This document shows positions 17,071 through 24,880 of a stretch of DNA of 25,809 nt, piece by piece; positions within the stretch are counted from its first letter, which is position 1, and every line of letters begins with the position of its first letter. The stretch lies in NCBI GenBank assembly GCA_027347805.1, contig DAIEQP010000224.1, positions 1-25,809 of the forward strand, in the 5' to 3' direction. The DNA is from Ignavibacteria bacterium (GTDB lineage: Bacteria > Bacteroidota > Ignavibacteria > Ignavibacteriales > Melioribacteraceae). The notes under the pieces were generated by a model, which worked only from the letters and a program-made list of their open reading frames with translations, made no database searches and was not told the origin of the DNA. Made by a program: the position numbers and the translations under genes.

Positions 17071-18522
17071 TTACACATTATATGTTGAAGATGCAGTTGT
17101 GCCGCCGCGTCCGGTCCAGTTTGTGTGGAAAAACTCACCGCGCGGTTTATCAGTTCTTTCATAAGTATGAGCGCCGAAATAATCGCGCTGTGCCTGCAGC
17201 AAGTTTGCAGGTAATCTTCCGTTTCGATATCCATCAAAATAATTTAATGCAGTTGATAAGGCTGGAACCCAGATTCCATTCAATGCTGCAGTTGCAACAA
17301 CTTTTCTCCATGCTGCCTGAGAAGTTTCAATTGTTTCTTTGAAGAACGGATCCAGCAGCAAGTTTGTTAAGTTTGGATTTTTATCAAATGCTTCTTTTAT
17401 TTTTCCAAGAAATACCGAACGTATAATACAACCGCCGCGCCACATTAAAGCAATTCCGCCATTGTTCAAATTCCATCCAAATTCTTTTGCTGCATATCTC
17501 ATCAAAACATATCCCTGAGCATAAGATACAATCTTTGAAGCAAACAATGCTTTTTTCAAATCTTCGATGAATTGTTTTTTATCTCCTTCAAATTTTGGTG
17601 TTGGTCCGCTCAATACTTTTGATGCCTCAACTCTGTCATCTTTCATTGCAGAGAGTGCGCGTGCATAAACTGCTTCACCAATTAAAGTAAGAGGAGTTCC
17701 AGTATCAAGAGATGCGAGCACTGTCCATTTGCCTGTTCCTTTTTGTCCGGCAGTATCTAAAATTTTATCAACAAGAGGGCCGCCATCTTCATCTTTAACT
17801 GCAAGAATATCACGAGTGATTTCAATCAGGTAGCTTTCAAGTTCACTTGCATTCCATTCTTTGAAGACTTCATGCATTTCATCTGCACTCATTCCTAACA
17901 AATCTTTCATTATCTGATAAGCTTCACAAATCAATTGCATGTCTCCATACTCAATTCCATTGTGAACCATTTTAACAAAATGACCGGCACCATTTTCACC
18001 TACCCAATCACAGCACGGAGTTCCATCAGAAACTTTTGCGGCAATTGCCTGGAAGATTGGTTTTACTGAAGGCCAAGCTGCTGGCGAACCGCCGGGCATA
18101 ATTGATGGACCTAATAACGCGCCTTCTTCACCACCACTCACGCCAGTTCCAATATAAAGCAAACCTTTCTCTTCCAAATATTTTGTTCTTCTAATTGTAT
18201 CAGGGAAATGAGAGTTGCCGCCATCAATAATTATATCACCATTTTCAAGATGAGGAATCAACAATTCAATAAAATCATCAACTGCTTTTCCAGCTTTAAC
18301 CATCAACATAACTTTGCGCGGTTTTGCAAGAGAAGCTGTTAATTCTTCAATTGTGTGGGCACCAACAAGTTTTTTCCCTTTTCCTCTTCCGTTGATGAAG
18401 TTATCAACTTTTTCAACAGTACGGTTGTATACTGCAACTGTGAACCCATGACTTTCCATATTAAGAACTAAATTTTCGCCCATCACTGCAAGGCCAACAA
18501 GACCAATGTCTGCTTTACTCAT
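17071..18522 (-). CDS. gnd: 6-phosphogluconate dehydrogenase, decarboxylating
   Basis: 483 residues, the long homodimeric form of the enzyme, which oxidises and decarboxylates 6-phosphogluconate to ribulose 5-phosphate, normally with NADP. Seen are the N-terminal GLAVMGENLVLNM dinucleotide fold with NRT close after the second strand (NADP preference in the family), the signature GVSGGEEGALLGPSIMPGG, the catalytic Lys in HFVKMVHNGIEYGDM, and the C-terminal ANLLQAQRDYFGAHTYER that reaches into the partner subunit. AAGGAAAAG precedes the ATG at 18522. It sits 20 bases after pdxB and 30 before tkt. There is no glucose-6-phosphate dehydrogenase next to it, so its 6-phosphogluconate may come from gluconate (see findings). 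Confidence 0.96.
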   Translation of the reverse strand: MSKADIGLVGLAVMGENLVLNMESHGFTVAVYNRTVEKVDNFINGRGKGKKLVGAHTIEELTASLAKPRKVMLMVKAGKAVDDFIELLIPHLENGDIIIDGGNSHFPDTIRRTKYLEEKGLLYIGTGVSGGEEGALLGPSIMPGGSPAAWPSVKPIFQAIAAKVSDGTPCCDWVGENGAGHFVKMVHNGIEYGDMQLICEAYQIMKDLLGMSADEMHEVFKEWNASELESYLIEITRDILAVKDEDGGPLVDKILDTAGQKGTGKWTVLASLDTGTPLTLIGEAVYARALSAMKDDRVEASKVLSGPTPKFEGDKKQFIEDLKKALFASKIVSYAQGYVLMRYAAKEFGWNLNNGGIALMWRGGCIIRSVFLGKIKEAFDKNPNLTNLLLDPFFKETIETSQAAWRKVVATAALNGIWVPALSTALNYFDGYRNGRLPANLLQAQRDYFGAHTYERTDKPRGEFFHTNWTGRGGTTASSTYNV

Positions 18523-18542
18523 TTTTCTTTTCCTTGTATTAT

Positions 18543-19685
18543 TTATAAAACTAAATTAAATCCTAGATTGATTAATGCTTCCTGAGTTGAAACATCACTG
18601 TTAGAAAGATGAACATAGAAAAACGGGAATTCTCTTCTAACAGGATAATCGCCACGCTGCTTTTCAAAAGTATCTACAGATCTTCTTAATCGACCATCAT
18701 CTTCAAGCACATCATATGTAGATAAAATTACTTCACTCAAAATTTGCTCTTTATTTTTCCCTTCACAATTAACATGAATTTGTTTTGGTTTCACAGAATC
18801 GGGGATCTGCTGCGGATACCAATTTGGTTTTATACCCAAATTAAAATAAACATTCAATGCGTTTACACATGTGGCGGTTCCATTCGCCTTTCCATCGGAT
18901 GAATAACCGGCGATATGAGGCGTTGCTATATCAACCAATGATAAGAGTTCCATTTCAATGTTCGGTTCATTTTCCCAGACATCAAGAGATGCTGCCAGCA
19001 CTTTACCATTTCTTATTGCATTCTTCAAAGCATTTGTTTCAACAACTTCACCTCGCGAAGAATTAAAAACTATTTTTGCATTATTAAATTTTGAAAAGAA
19101 TGATTCGTCTGCCAGATGAAATGTTTTATCTTCACCTGTTTTATTTAATGGTACATGAAACGTAATTATATCTGAATGTTCGATCAGTTTATCGAGAGGA
19201 ACAAATTTTGCGTTTCCCTCTTTCCTTTCTCTTGGAGGATCATTCAACAAGATTTTCATGCCGAAAATTCTTGCGATTTTTTCAACTTTACTTCCAACGT
19301 TACCAACGCCAACAATGCCGATAGTTTTTTCACGAAGCGAGAAATGTCTTTTAATTGCCAAAGTAAACAAGACGGAGGCAATATATTGCTGAACGGAGCC
19401 CGAATTGCATCCTGGTGCATTCAACCATTTTATTCCTTTTGAATCGCAGTATGAAGTGTCAATATGATCGTATCCGATAGTTGCTGTGGCAATAAACTTC
19501 ACAGCAGTATCATCAAGCAGCTGAGAATTACATTTTGTTCTTGTTCGAATTAATAATGCATCGGCATCTTTAATTGTTTCTTTGGTAATTTGAGAAGGAG
19601 GCAAATAAAATATATCGGCGTAAGGTTCAATTACGCCTTTAAGAAATGGAATTTTATCGTCTGCTATTACTTTTACTTTCTTCAT
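18543..19685 (-). CDS. pdxB: Erythronate-4-phosphate dehydrogenase PdxB
   Basis: A 380-residue D-isomer-specific 2-hydroxyacid dehydrogenase that matches PdxB along its whole length. It has RTRTKCN, ATATIGYDHID, NAPGCNSGSVQQY, the NAD motif GIVGVGNVG, SSRGEVV with the catalytic Arg, LDVWENEP with the Glu, and PHIAGYSSDGKA with the His. It also has the extra C-terminal dimerisation domain (DVLEDDGRLRR, RREFPFF, LGFN) that sets PdxB apart from related dehydrogenases. It oxidises 4-phosphoerythronate in the DXP-independent branch of pyridoxal phosphate synthesis. It has almost no Shine-Dalgarno and starts nine bases after the LarA-like gene, suggesting translational coupling. A B6 gene inside a sugar-acid operon is unexpected. 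Confidence 0.92.
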   Translation of the reverse strand: MKKVKVIADDKIPFLKGVIEPYADIFYLPPSQITKETIKDADALLIRTRTKCNSQLLDDTAVKFIATATIGYDHIDTSYCDSKGIKWLNAPGCNSGSVQQYIASVLFTLAIKRHFSLREKTIGIVGVGNVGSKVEKIARIFGMKILLNDPPRERKEGNAKFVPLDKLIEHSDIITFHVPLNKTGEDKTFHLADESFFSKFNNAKIVFNSSRGEVVETNALKNAIRNGKVLAASLDVWENEPNIEMELLSLVDIATPHIAGYSSDGKANGTATCVNALNVYFNLGIKPNWYPQQIPDSVKPKQIHVNCEGKNKEQILSEVILSTYDVLEDDGRLRRSVDTFEKQRGDYPVRREFPFFYVHLSNSDVSTQEALINLGFNLVL

Positions 19686-19694
19686 TAGTTAAAA

Positions 19695-20966
19695 TTATTT
19701 GAAGCGATCTTTGAACGACCATAATCCTAAAGCAGGATTAGAGATATAGAAAAACTCTTCACCATTTGGCAAAACATTAAAACCATCTTTAAGAATTTCA
19801 GGGTTATATTTGTTCATCATCTGGGTGAGATCAGCGTATCTAAAATTTACACTTTCGATTTCTTCTTTTGTCAAATTGCCAGGACAATATGTTATTTTGA
19901 ATCTGTTTTCCGATGAACCATGTATTAAATGAGCAGCGGCACTTAAATTATTCTGCAGTTCCTCATTTTCATCAACAAATTTTAGCACTTCCGGAGTAGT
20001 AACATAACCATACTTTCTAATCAAACGATCAATTTCTTTATCTTCACCAAATTCTTTCAATCCGGGGGCCAATACAATTAACTCGCCATCATCAGCTATT
20101 GCCATTCTTGTTCTGTAAATACTTTTATTACCAAGCCATGTGCTTTTAAATTCAGATGGATCAAGATAAACAACAACTTTTTTTAACGGCTCATCCAGCA
20201 TTTCAAAATTTACTTTGAGCGAAAGTTCGGCAGCCATTTTAAAAGTTTCGTAATCATCACCAACAAACAAACCTTTAACTGCCAGTCTTCCAAGTAAATC
20301 TTTTCCAACGACAGTAAGCACATAAACTATTGGTAAATCCTTTGCGAAATTATCCGATGCATAATTCAGAACTTTACGGACAGGTGTATCAGCGCGTCCC
20401 ATCATTCGTTCCATTCCATAAACAGCGCCGAGGTAATGGCTTTTATTAATTCCCTCTTTACCGCCGGTTCCAACAAAAATATTTTTGTTGTAGTTAGCCA
20501 TTCCAATTACTTCGTGAGGAACAACCTGACCAACAGAAAGAATCAGATCAAATTTACCTTCGACCAATAATTTATTTACCTGTGCGGGCCATTTATAATT
20601 CACTTTTCCTTCTGAAACTTCTGAAAGAAATTCTGATGGCACTTCTCCAAGTGTATGAAGATCGTTCCGCCAGTTGTGAACACGAAACAGATTTTTGGGA
20701 ACATCCCCAAACATTACTTCCAATTCTTTTTCACTCATTGCTGCATGAGTGCCGAGAGCAGGAAGAATATCTGTGAGTTGATCACCGTAAAAATTATATG
20801 CGAAGCGAGTTAAAATTCCTGCATGTGAATGAAAACGAGTAAAATCAGGAGGAAGAGCCAAAACTTTTTTTCTGCTTCCAAGTTTTTCAAGAGCGATAAA
20901 AAGCCCTTCCTTTAACTGTTCTTCCGTTAAAATTTCACTTTCGCTTCCGCGAGCATAATATGTCAT
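19695..20966 (-). CDS. LarA-like nickel-pincer epimerase, probable aldonate (D-mannonate/D-gluconate) 2-epimerase
   Basis: 423 residues of the lactate racemase (LarA) family, which uses a nickel-pincer nucleotide to move a hydride at C2 of 2-hydroxy acids. Cofactor and substrate residues of L. plantarum LarA are found with the same spacing: D41 and R44 in PPDFTR (LarA D72/R75), H74 in LGTHAAM (H108), H151 in PHEVIG (H174), K161 (K184, which holds the cofactor) and H177 (H200). LarA homologues include aldonate 2-epimerases such as D-gluconate 2-epimerase. The setting, next to mannonate and KDG enzymes and Gnd, points to mannonate/gluconate exchange here, but the substrate is inferred. Cofactor synthesis genes (larB, larC, larE) are not in the window. 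The ribosome site is weak (GAAAGAG). Confidence 0.85.
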   Translation of the reverse strand: MTYYARGSESEILTEEQLKEGLFIALEKLGSRKKVLALPPDFTRFHSHAGILTRFAYNFYGDQLTDILPALGTHAAMSEKELEVMFGDVPKNLFRVHNWRNDLHTLGEVPSEFLSEVSEGKVNYKWPAQVNKLLVEGKFDLILSVGQVVPHEVIGMANYNKNIFVGTGGKEGINKSHYLGAVYGMERMMGRADTPVRKVLNYASDNFAKDLPIVYVLTVVGKDLLGRLAVKGLFVGDDYETFKMAAELSLKVNFEMLDEPLKKVVVYLDPSEFKSTWLGNKSIYRTRMAIADDGELIVLAPGLKEFGEDKEIDRLIRKYGYVTTPEVLKFVDENEELQNNLSAAAHLIHGSSENRFKITYCPGNLTKEEIESVNFRYADLTQMMNKYNPEILKDGFNVLPNGEEFFYISNPALGLWSFKDRFK

Positions 20967-20989
20967 TTCAATTTCTCTTTCTAAAAAAA

Positions 20990-22072
20990 TTAGCGTTGAA
21001 TTCTTGCTGAACCGCCTTTAGCAAATGCGCGAACATCTTCGACCTGAGCCATTGTAGTATCGCCAGGCGTTGTTGTTAAAAGCGCGCCATGTGCCCAGCC
21101 AAGTTTTACAGCTTCTTCTGCTGACTCACCGTTTAATAAACCATAAATAAATCCTGCCGCAAAACCATCACCGCCGCCAACACGATCTAAAACATCAAGT
21201 TCAGCAGTAGGTGCAGAATATGTTTTTCCGTTAACCCATGCAACTGCGCTCCAGCTATGGCGATTTGTTGAATGAACTTCTCTTAAAGTTGTTGCAACTA
21301 CTTTTACGTTTGGATATTTTTTAATAACGTCATCTATCATTGCGAAGAAAACGCTTGGATCTAATTTTGATTTTGCATGAACATCAGGACCAGGAATACC
21401 AAGACCTTTTTGTAAATCTTCTTCATTTCCCACAAGCACGTCAACATGTTTTACAATTCCATCAATCACTTCAGCTGCTTTTTGTTCGCCGCCCCAGATA
21501 TTCCAAAGTTTTGCGCGATAGTTAAGATCGAAACTTGTAATAGCACCTGCGGCTTTTGCAGCTTTCATTCCTTCAATAATTACCTGTCCTGTTGTTTCTG
21601 AAAGTGCTGCAAAAATTCCACCGCTATGAAACCATTTAACACCGCTTGCAAAAATCGAATTCCAATCAAAATCACCAGGTTTCAAATATGAAGCGCCTTC
21701 ATTACTTCTGTTGTAAAATACAACTGGCGCACGTGAACCCAGGCCCCTGTCGCTATAAACTGTTGCCATGTTAGGTCCGTTAACACCATTGTGTTTCATT
21801 TTTTTGTAAAATGGTTTTACACCCATTGCACGAACGCGTTCTGCTATTAAATCACCGATTGGATATTCAACCATTGCAGTAGCAATTCCAGTATTCATTC
21901 TAAAACAATCTGAAAGATTGGCAGCAACATTAAACTCGCCACCGCTAACATGTATTTGACACTCAGTTGCTTTTCTAAAAGGAATAATTCCCGGATCCAA
22001 ACGGTTAACTAAAGCTCCGAGTGAAAGAAAATCTAAAGCCGCTTCTTTTTTAATATTCAATACTTCGCTCAT
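20990..22072 (-). CDS. kdgK: PfkB-family sugar-acid kinase, probable KDG kinase (proximal copy)
   Basis: 360 residues. PfkB signature 1 is GGEFNVAANLS and signature 2 is DRVGGGDGFAAGF with the catalytic Asp. FDLNYRAKLW and GNEEDLQKGL are like KDG kinases. It lies directly after uxuA, whose product is KDG, so phosphorylation of KDG to KDPG is the first guess. It also lies directly before the LarA-like epimerase, and a second, more standard KDG kinase is at 12324-13358, so a different sugar acid such as gluconate is possible. The N-terminus is about 15 residues longer than usual (MSEVLNIKKEAALDFLSLG), and the ATG at 22072 has AAGGGA upstream, so the start is well supported. It also has an insert near GKTYSAPTAELDVLDRV. 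Confidence 0.87.
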   Translation of the reverse strand: MSEVLNIKKEAALDFLSLGALVNRLDPGIIPFRKATECQIHVSGGEFNVAANLSDCFRMNTGIATAMVEYPIGDLIAERVRAMGVKPFYKKMKHNGVNGPNMATVYSDRGLGSRAPVVFYNRSNEGASYLKPGDFDWNSIFASGVKWFHSGGIFAALSETTGQVIIEGMKAAKAAGAITSFDLNYRAKLWNIWGGEQKAAEVIDGIVKHVDVLVGNEEDLQKGLGIPGPDVHAKSKLDPSVFFAMIDDVIKKYPNVKVVATTLREVHSTNRHSWSAVAWVNGKTYSAPTAELDVLDRVGGGDGFAAGFIYGLLNGESAEEAVKLGWAHGALLTTTPGDTTMAQVEDVRAFAKGGSARIQR

Positions 22073-22116
22073 TTTATTTCCCTTATTTTTTTCAAAAATA
22101 TTTTATCAGATAAAGA

Positions 22117-23349
22117 TTATCTTTTTTTGATACCGCTGCGAATTATTCCAAGTTCGAGTCCGCGTAATTCTGCCATTCCTCTTAATAAACCAATTGCAGA
22201 ATAACCGGGATTAGTTTTCTTTTTTAAGTCATCAAGAATAGTATGGCCATGATCTGCACGCATAGGAATAATTTCATCGCGGCGGTGAGCAGAATGTCTC
22301 TTCTTCTGTTCTTTCAAAATTGCAACGATTACATTATACATATCAACATCGCCGCGTAGATGACTTGCTTCATGAAAACTACCCTCGCCAAATCTCTGCG
22401 TGCTTCGAAGATGCGCAAAATTAAGTTTGCTTCCGTAACGTTCAATCATGCCTACCAAATCGTTATCAGGTCTCACACCGTACGAACCCGTGCACATAGT
22501 AAAACCATTAGAAATAGAATCTACAACATTTAGTAAAAAAGCTAAATCATTTTCTGTTGAAACAATTCTTGGTAAACCAAAAAGAGGAATCGGCGGATCA
22601 TCTGGATGTATTGCCATTCTAACTCCAGATGCTTCTGCAACAGGAATGATCTCTCTAAGAAAATATGCAAGATTTTCCCGGTATTTCTCTTTATCAATTC
22701 CTTTGTATTCATCCAACTTTGCCTGGAATTGTTCAAGAGTGTATCCTTCCTGCCCGCCCGGCAAGCCTGCAATAATATTTTTTTGAAGCATGTAACGGTT
22801 TTCATCAGACATTGATTCATACCGCTGATGTGCTATTTCCAAAACTTTATCACTAAAATCTTTTTGAGCATCCTTGCGTTTCAGCATGAATACATCAAAG
22901 ACACAGAAATCAATCATATCAAAACACAATGCGCGCGCACCGTCATCAAGAACCAGTTCAAGATTTGTTCTTGTCCAATCAACAACAGGCATAAAGTTAT
23001 AACACACAGTATCAATACCAACCCAGCCAACGTTTTGCAAACTCTTTTTATAATTTTCAATCCATTTATCGCGTGTTGGTTTTCCAAGTTTTATATCTTC
23101 ATGAATCGGGATACTTTCAATAACACTCCAGCGCAATCCTCTTTTCCTCGGAGGATTTGATGAAAAATCCCATTCAATTAATCTTTTTCTTTTTTCTAGA
23201 TCCTCAACAGTCCAAACTTCACCAATTGGAATTTCGTGAAGAGCATTAACGATTCCTGTTGCACCTGCCTGTCTTATATCTGTCAAAGTCACCGGATCGC
23301 TTGGTCCGTACCAGCGCCAAGTTTGTTCCATTGTTGAAGCGTAAACCAC
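22117..23349 (-). CDS. uxuA: D-mannonate dehydratase UxuA
   Basis: About 410 residues, family length. It removes water from D-mannonate to give 2-keto-3-deoxygluconate and needs Mn2+ or Fe2+. Typical stretches are EQTWRWYGPSDPVTL, RQAGATGIVNALH, AIHPDDPPIPLFGLPRI, TMCTGSYGVRPDNDL, LNFAHLRS and MRADHGHTILDD, carrying the Cys and His metal ligands. The start is odd. The strong AAAGGAG site is followed two bases later by ATG ATT TAG, a two-codon frame. Its stop overlaps the GTG at 23349, which is in frame with the gene and gives MVYASTMEQTW. The ATG of MEQTW, 18 bases further on, is where homologues usually begin but has no ribosome site. GTG is used here. Confidence 0.93.
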   Translation of the reverse strand: MVYASTMEQTWRWYGPSDPVTLTDIRQAGATGIVNALHEIPIGEVWTVEDLEKRKRLIEWDFSSNPPRKRGLRWSVIESIPIHEDIKLGKPTRDKWIENYKKSLQNVGWVGIDTVCYNFMPVVDWTRTNLELVLDDGARALCFDMIDFCVFDVFMLKRKDAQKDFSDKVLEIAHQRYESMSDENRYMLQKNIIAGLPGGQEGYTLEQFQAKLDEYKGIDKEKYRENLAYFLREIIPVAEASGVRMAIHPDDPPIPLFGLPRIVSTENDLAFLLNVVDSISNGFTMCTGSYGVRPDNDLVGMIERYGSKLNFAHLRSTQRFGEGSFHEASHLRGDVDMYNVIVAILKEQKKRHSAHRRDEIIPMRADHGHTILDDLKKKTNPGYSAIGLLRGMAELRGLELGIIRSGIKKR

Positions 23350-23376
23350 TAAATCATTTCTCCTTTATAAAAATTA

Positions 23377-24222
23377 TTAAACACCACTAAAAACATTGAA
23401 CCCGCCATCTACCGGAATAATAACTCCTGTTACAAATTTACTTAGATCTGAAACGAGAAAAAGTAATGTCCCAATCAATTCATCCGGTTCACCAAATCTT
23501 CCCATCGGAGTCCCGTCTATTATATGATGACCACGAGGCGTTAAAGCACCAGTTTCTTTGTCTGTTAATAAAAACCTGTTTTGATCCGTTAGGAAAAATC
23601 CCGGGGCAATTGCATTTACTCTTATTCCTGCTTTAGCAAAATGAACAGCCATCCATTCTGTTAAATTATTTATTGATGCTTTTGCTGCAGAGTAAGCAGG
23701 AATTTTTGTCAGTGGTCTATAAGCATTCATTGATGAAATATTAATTATGACACCGTTTCTGCCCAATAAATCTTCAGCGAAAATCATAGTCGGTAAAACT
23801 GTTCAAAGGAAATTAAGATCGAATACGCTTCTAAATCCTTCAATATCCAAACCGAAAAACGATTTTGAAAGATCATTCATATTTTCTTTTGTTAAAAATT
23901 CATTCGCAGTTGTTGCTTTAGGTGAATTTCCGCCAGCGCCATTAATGAGCACATCAATCTTTCCAAATTTTTCATTTATTTCTTTCTTTGCAGCGATCAA
24001 AGTTTCTTTATCAAGAACATTTGCAAACACGCTGATTGCCAATCCGGGGTAAAGATCATTTACTTTTTTTGCAACAGCATCTGAGTTTTCTTTTTTGAAA
24101 TCAAGAATGGCAACCTTAGCACCAACGCTAGCTAAGCCAAGTGCAAAATCAGTTCCAATAATTCCACCGCCACCTGTAATTGCGCAAACTTTTCCTTTTA
24201 TATCATCCAAAGAATATTTCAT
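23377..24222 (-). pseudogene. uxuB: SDR-type D-mannonate oxidoreductase (fructuronate reductase), interrupted by in-frame TGA
   Basis: One short-chain dehydrogenase of 281 codons, read in a single frame except for TGA at codon 140 (23803-23805). Before it lie TGGGGIIG (16-23), NGAGGNSPKATT and FDLNFL. After it come TVLPTMIFAEDLL, the catalytic S164, Y177 and K181, and the end PVDGGFNVFSGV. GNSPKATT and the FSGV tail are typical of SDR fructuronate reductases, which make D-mannonate from fructuronate with NADH. Homologues generally have Gly at codon 140 (FLGTVLPTM), so one change, GGA to TGA, explains it. The second half has no ribosome site at its first ATG (codon 146). It may be a recent nonsense mutation, a sequencing error, or read-through. 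TAGGAG precedes the ATG at 24222, and neighbours are intact. Confidence 0.9.
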
Positions 24223-24232
24223 TTTGATTCTC

Positions 24233-24880
24233 CTATTTCTTTAATACACTGTTTATACTCTGCATAACAAGTTTTGCATTCTCAGTTAACTTAGAATAGT
24301 TCTCAGTTTCAATTGCTTCTTTATCAAGAAGAGCAGCACCAAGACCTACAGCACATGCACCAACTTTAATCCATTCGCCTGCATTTGTTAAAGTTACACC
24401 GCCTGTCGGCATAAGTTTTAAATGAGGCATAGGCGCAAGGACACCTTTGAAGAATGGCATTCCCAAAACATCTGCCGGGAATACTTTCACAACATCAGCT
24501 CCCGCTTCATAAGCAGTTTGAATTTCTGTCGGAGTAAAACAACCAGGCATTGCCGGTATATCATACTCGTGAGACTTATCAATGATTTCCTTTTTGAATA
24601 TTGGACTGACAACATATTTTGCACCGGCTTCAATTGCCTGTTGTGCAACCTGTGCATTTAATACCGATCCAACACCAACTACAATATCACTTTTTAATTC
24701 TGATGTAATTTGTTTTATCAACCCAATTGCATTGGGGACAGTCATAGTAATTTCAGCGACCGAAACTCCGCCCTCGGCTAGCGCTTCAATAACTTTTCTA
24801 AGTTTGTCAGCATCCTGGAGCCTGATTACGGCAACTGCTTTTCTCTTAAATAATTCATCAAGTATTTGTTGTCTTGTCAT
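24233..24880 (-). CDS. eda: KDPG/KHG aldolase (Eda)
   Basis: A class I aldolase of 215 residues that splits 2-keto-3-deoxy-6-phosphogluconate into pyruvate and glyceraldehyde 3-phosphate, the last step of the pathway here. R20 (AVIRL), the catalytic E43 (AEITMTVP), the Schiff-base K132 (DVVKVFP) and the phosphate-site PTGGV are in place, matching E. coli Eda (E45, K133). The start is the ATG at 24880, whose A is also the last base of the uxaE stop (TAATG), so the two genes are translationally coupled. An in-frame TTG three codons upstream is less likely. It may also act on 4-hydroxy-2-oxoglutarate, as family members do. Confidence 0.96.
   Translation of the reverse strand: MTRQQILDELFKRKAVAVIRLQDADKLRKVIEALAEGGVSVAEITMTVPNAIGLIKQITSELKSDIVVGVGSVLNAQVAQQAIEAGAKYVVSPIFKKEIIDKSHEYDIPAMPGCFTPTEIQTAYEAGADVVKVFPADVLGMPFFKGVLAPMPHLKLMPTGGVTLTNAGEWIKVGACAVGLGAALLDKEAIETENYSKLTENAKLVMQSINSVLKK

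Noticed and set aside
18543..19685. Annotation as a generic D-lactate, glyoxylate or 2-ketogluconate reductase
   Set aside because: The APGCN, HIAGYSSDGKA and C-terminal dimerisation stretches are those of PdxB, which generic 2-hydroxyacid dehydrogenases lack.
22083..22130. AGATAA/TTATCT dyad after the uxuA stop as a terminator
   Set aside because: The stem is only six AT-rich pairs, overlaps the stop codon, and is followed by a mixed AT stretch rather than a T-run.
22542..22820. A 92-codon minus-strand frame inside uxuA, and a 112-codon plus-strand frame opposite it
   Set aside because: The uxuA frame is conserved across this whole stretch, including metal-site motifs. The other frames show no family features.
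23377..24222. Genome-wide reading of TGA as glycine (as in Gracilibacteria and SR1)
   Set aside because: Only one TGA interrupts a gene in this window, the 2212-codon gene has none, and the VOC gene ends naturally at TGA. A reassigned code would give many in-frame TGA codons.
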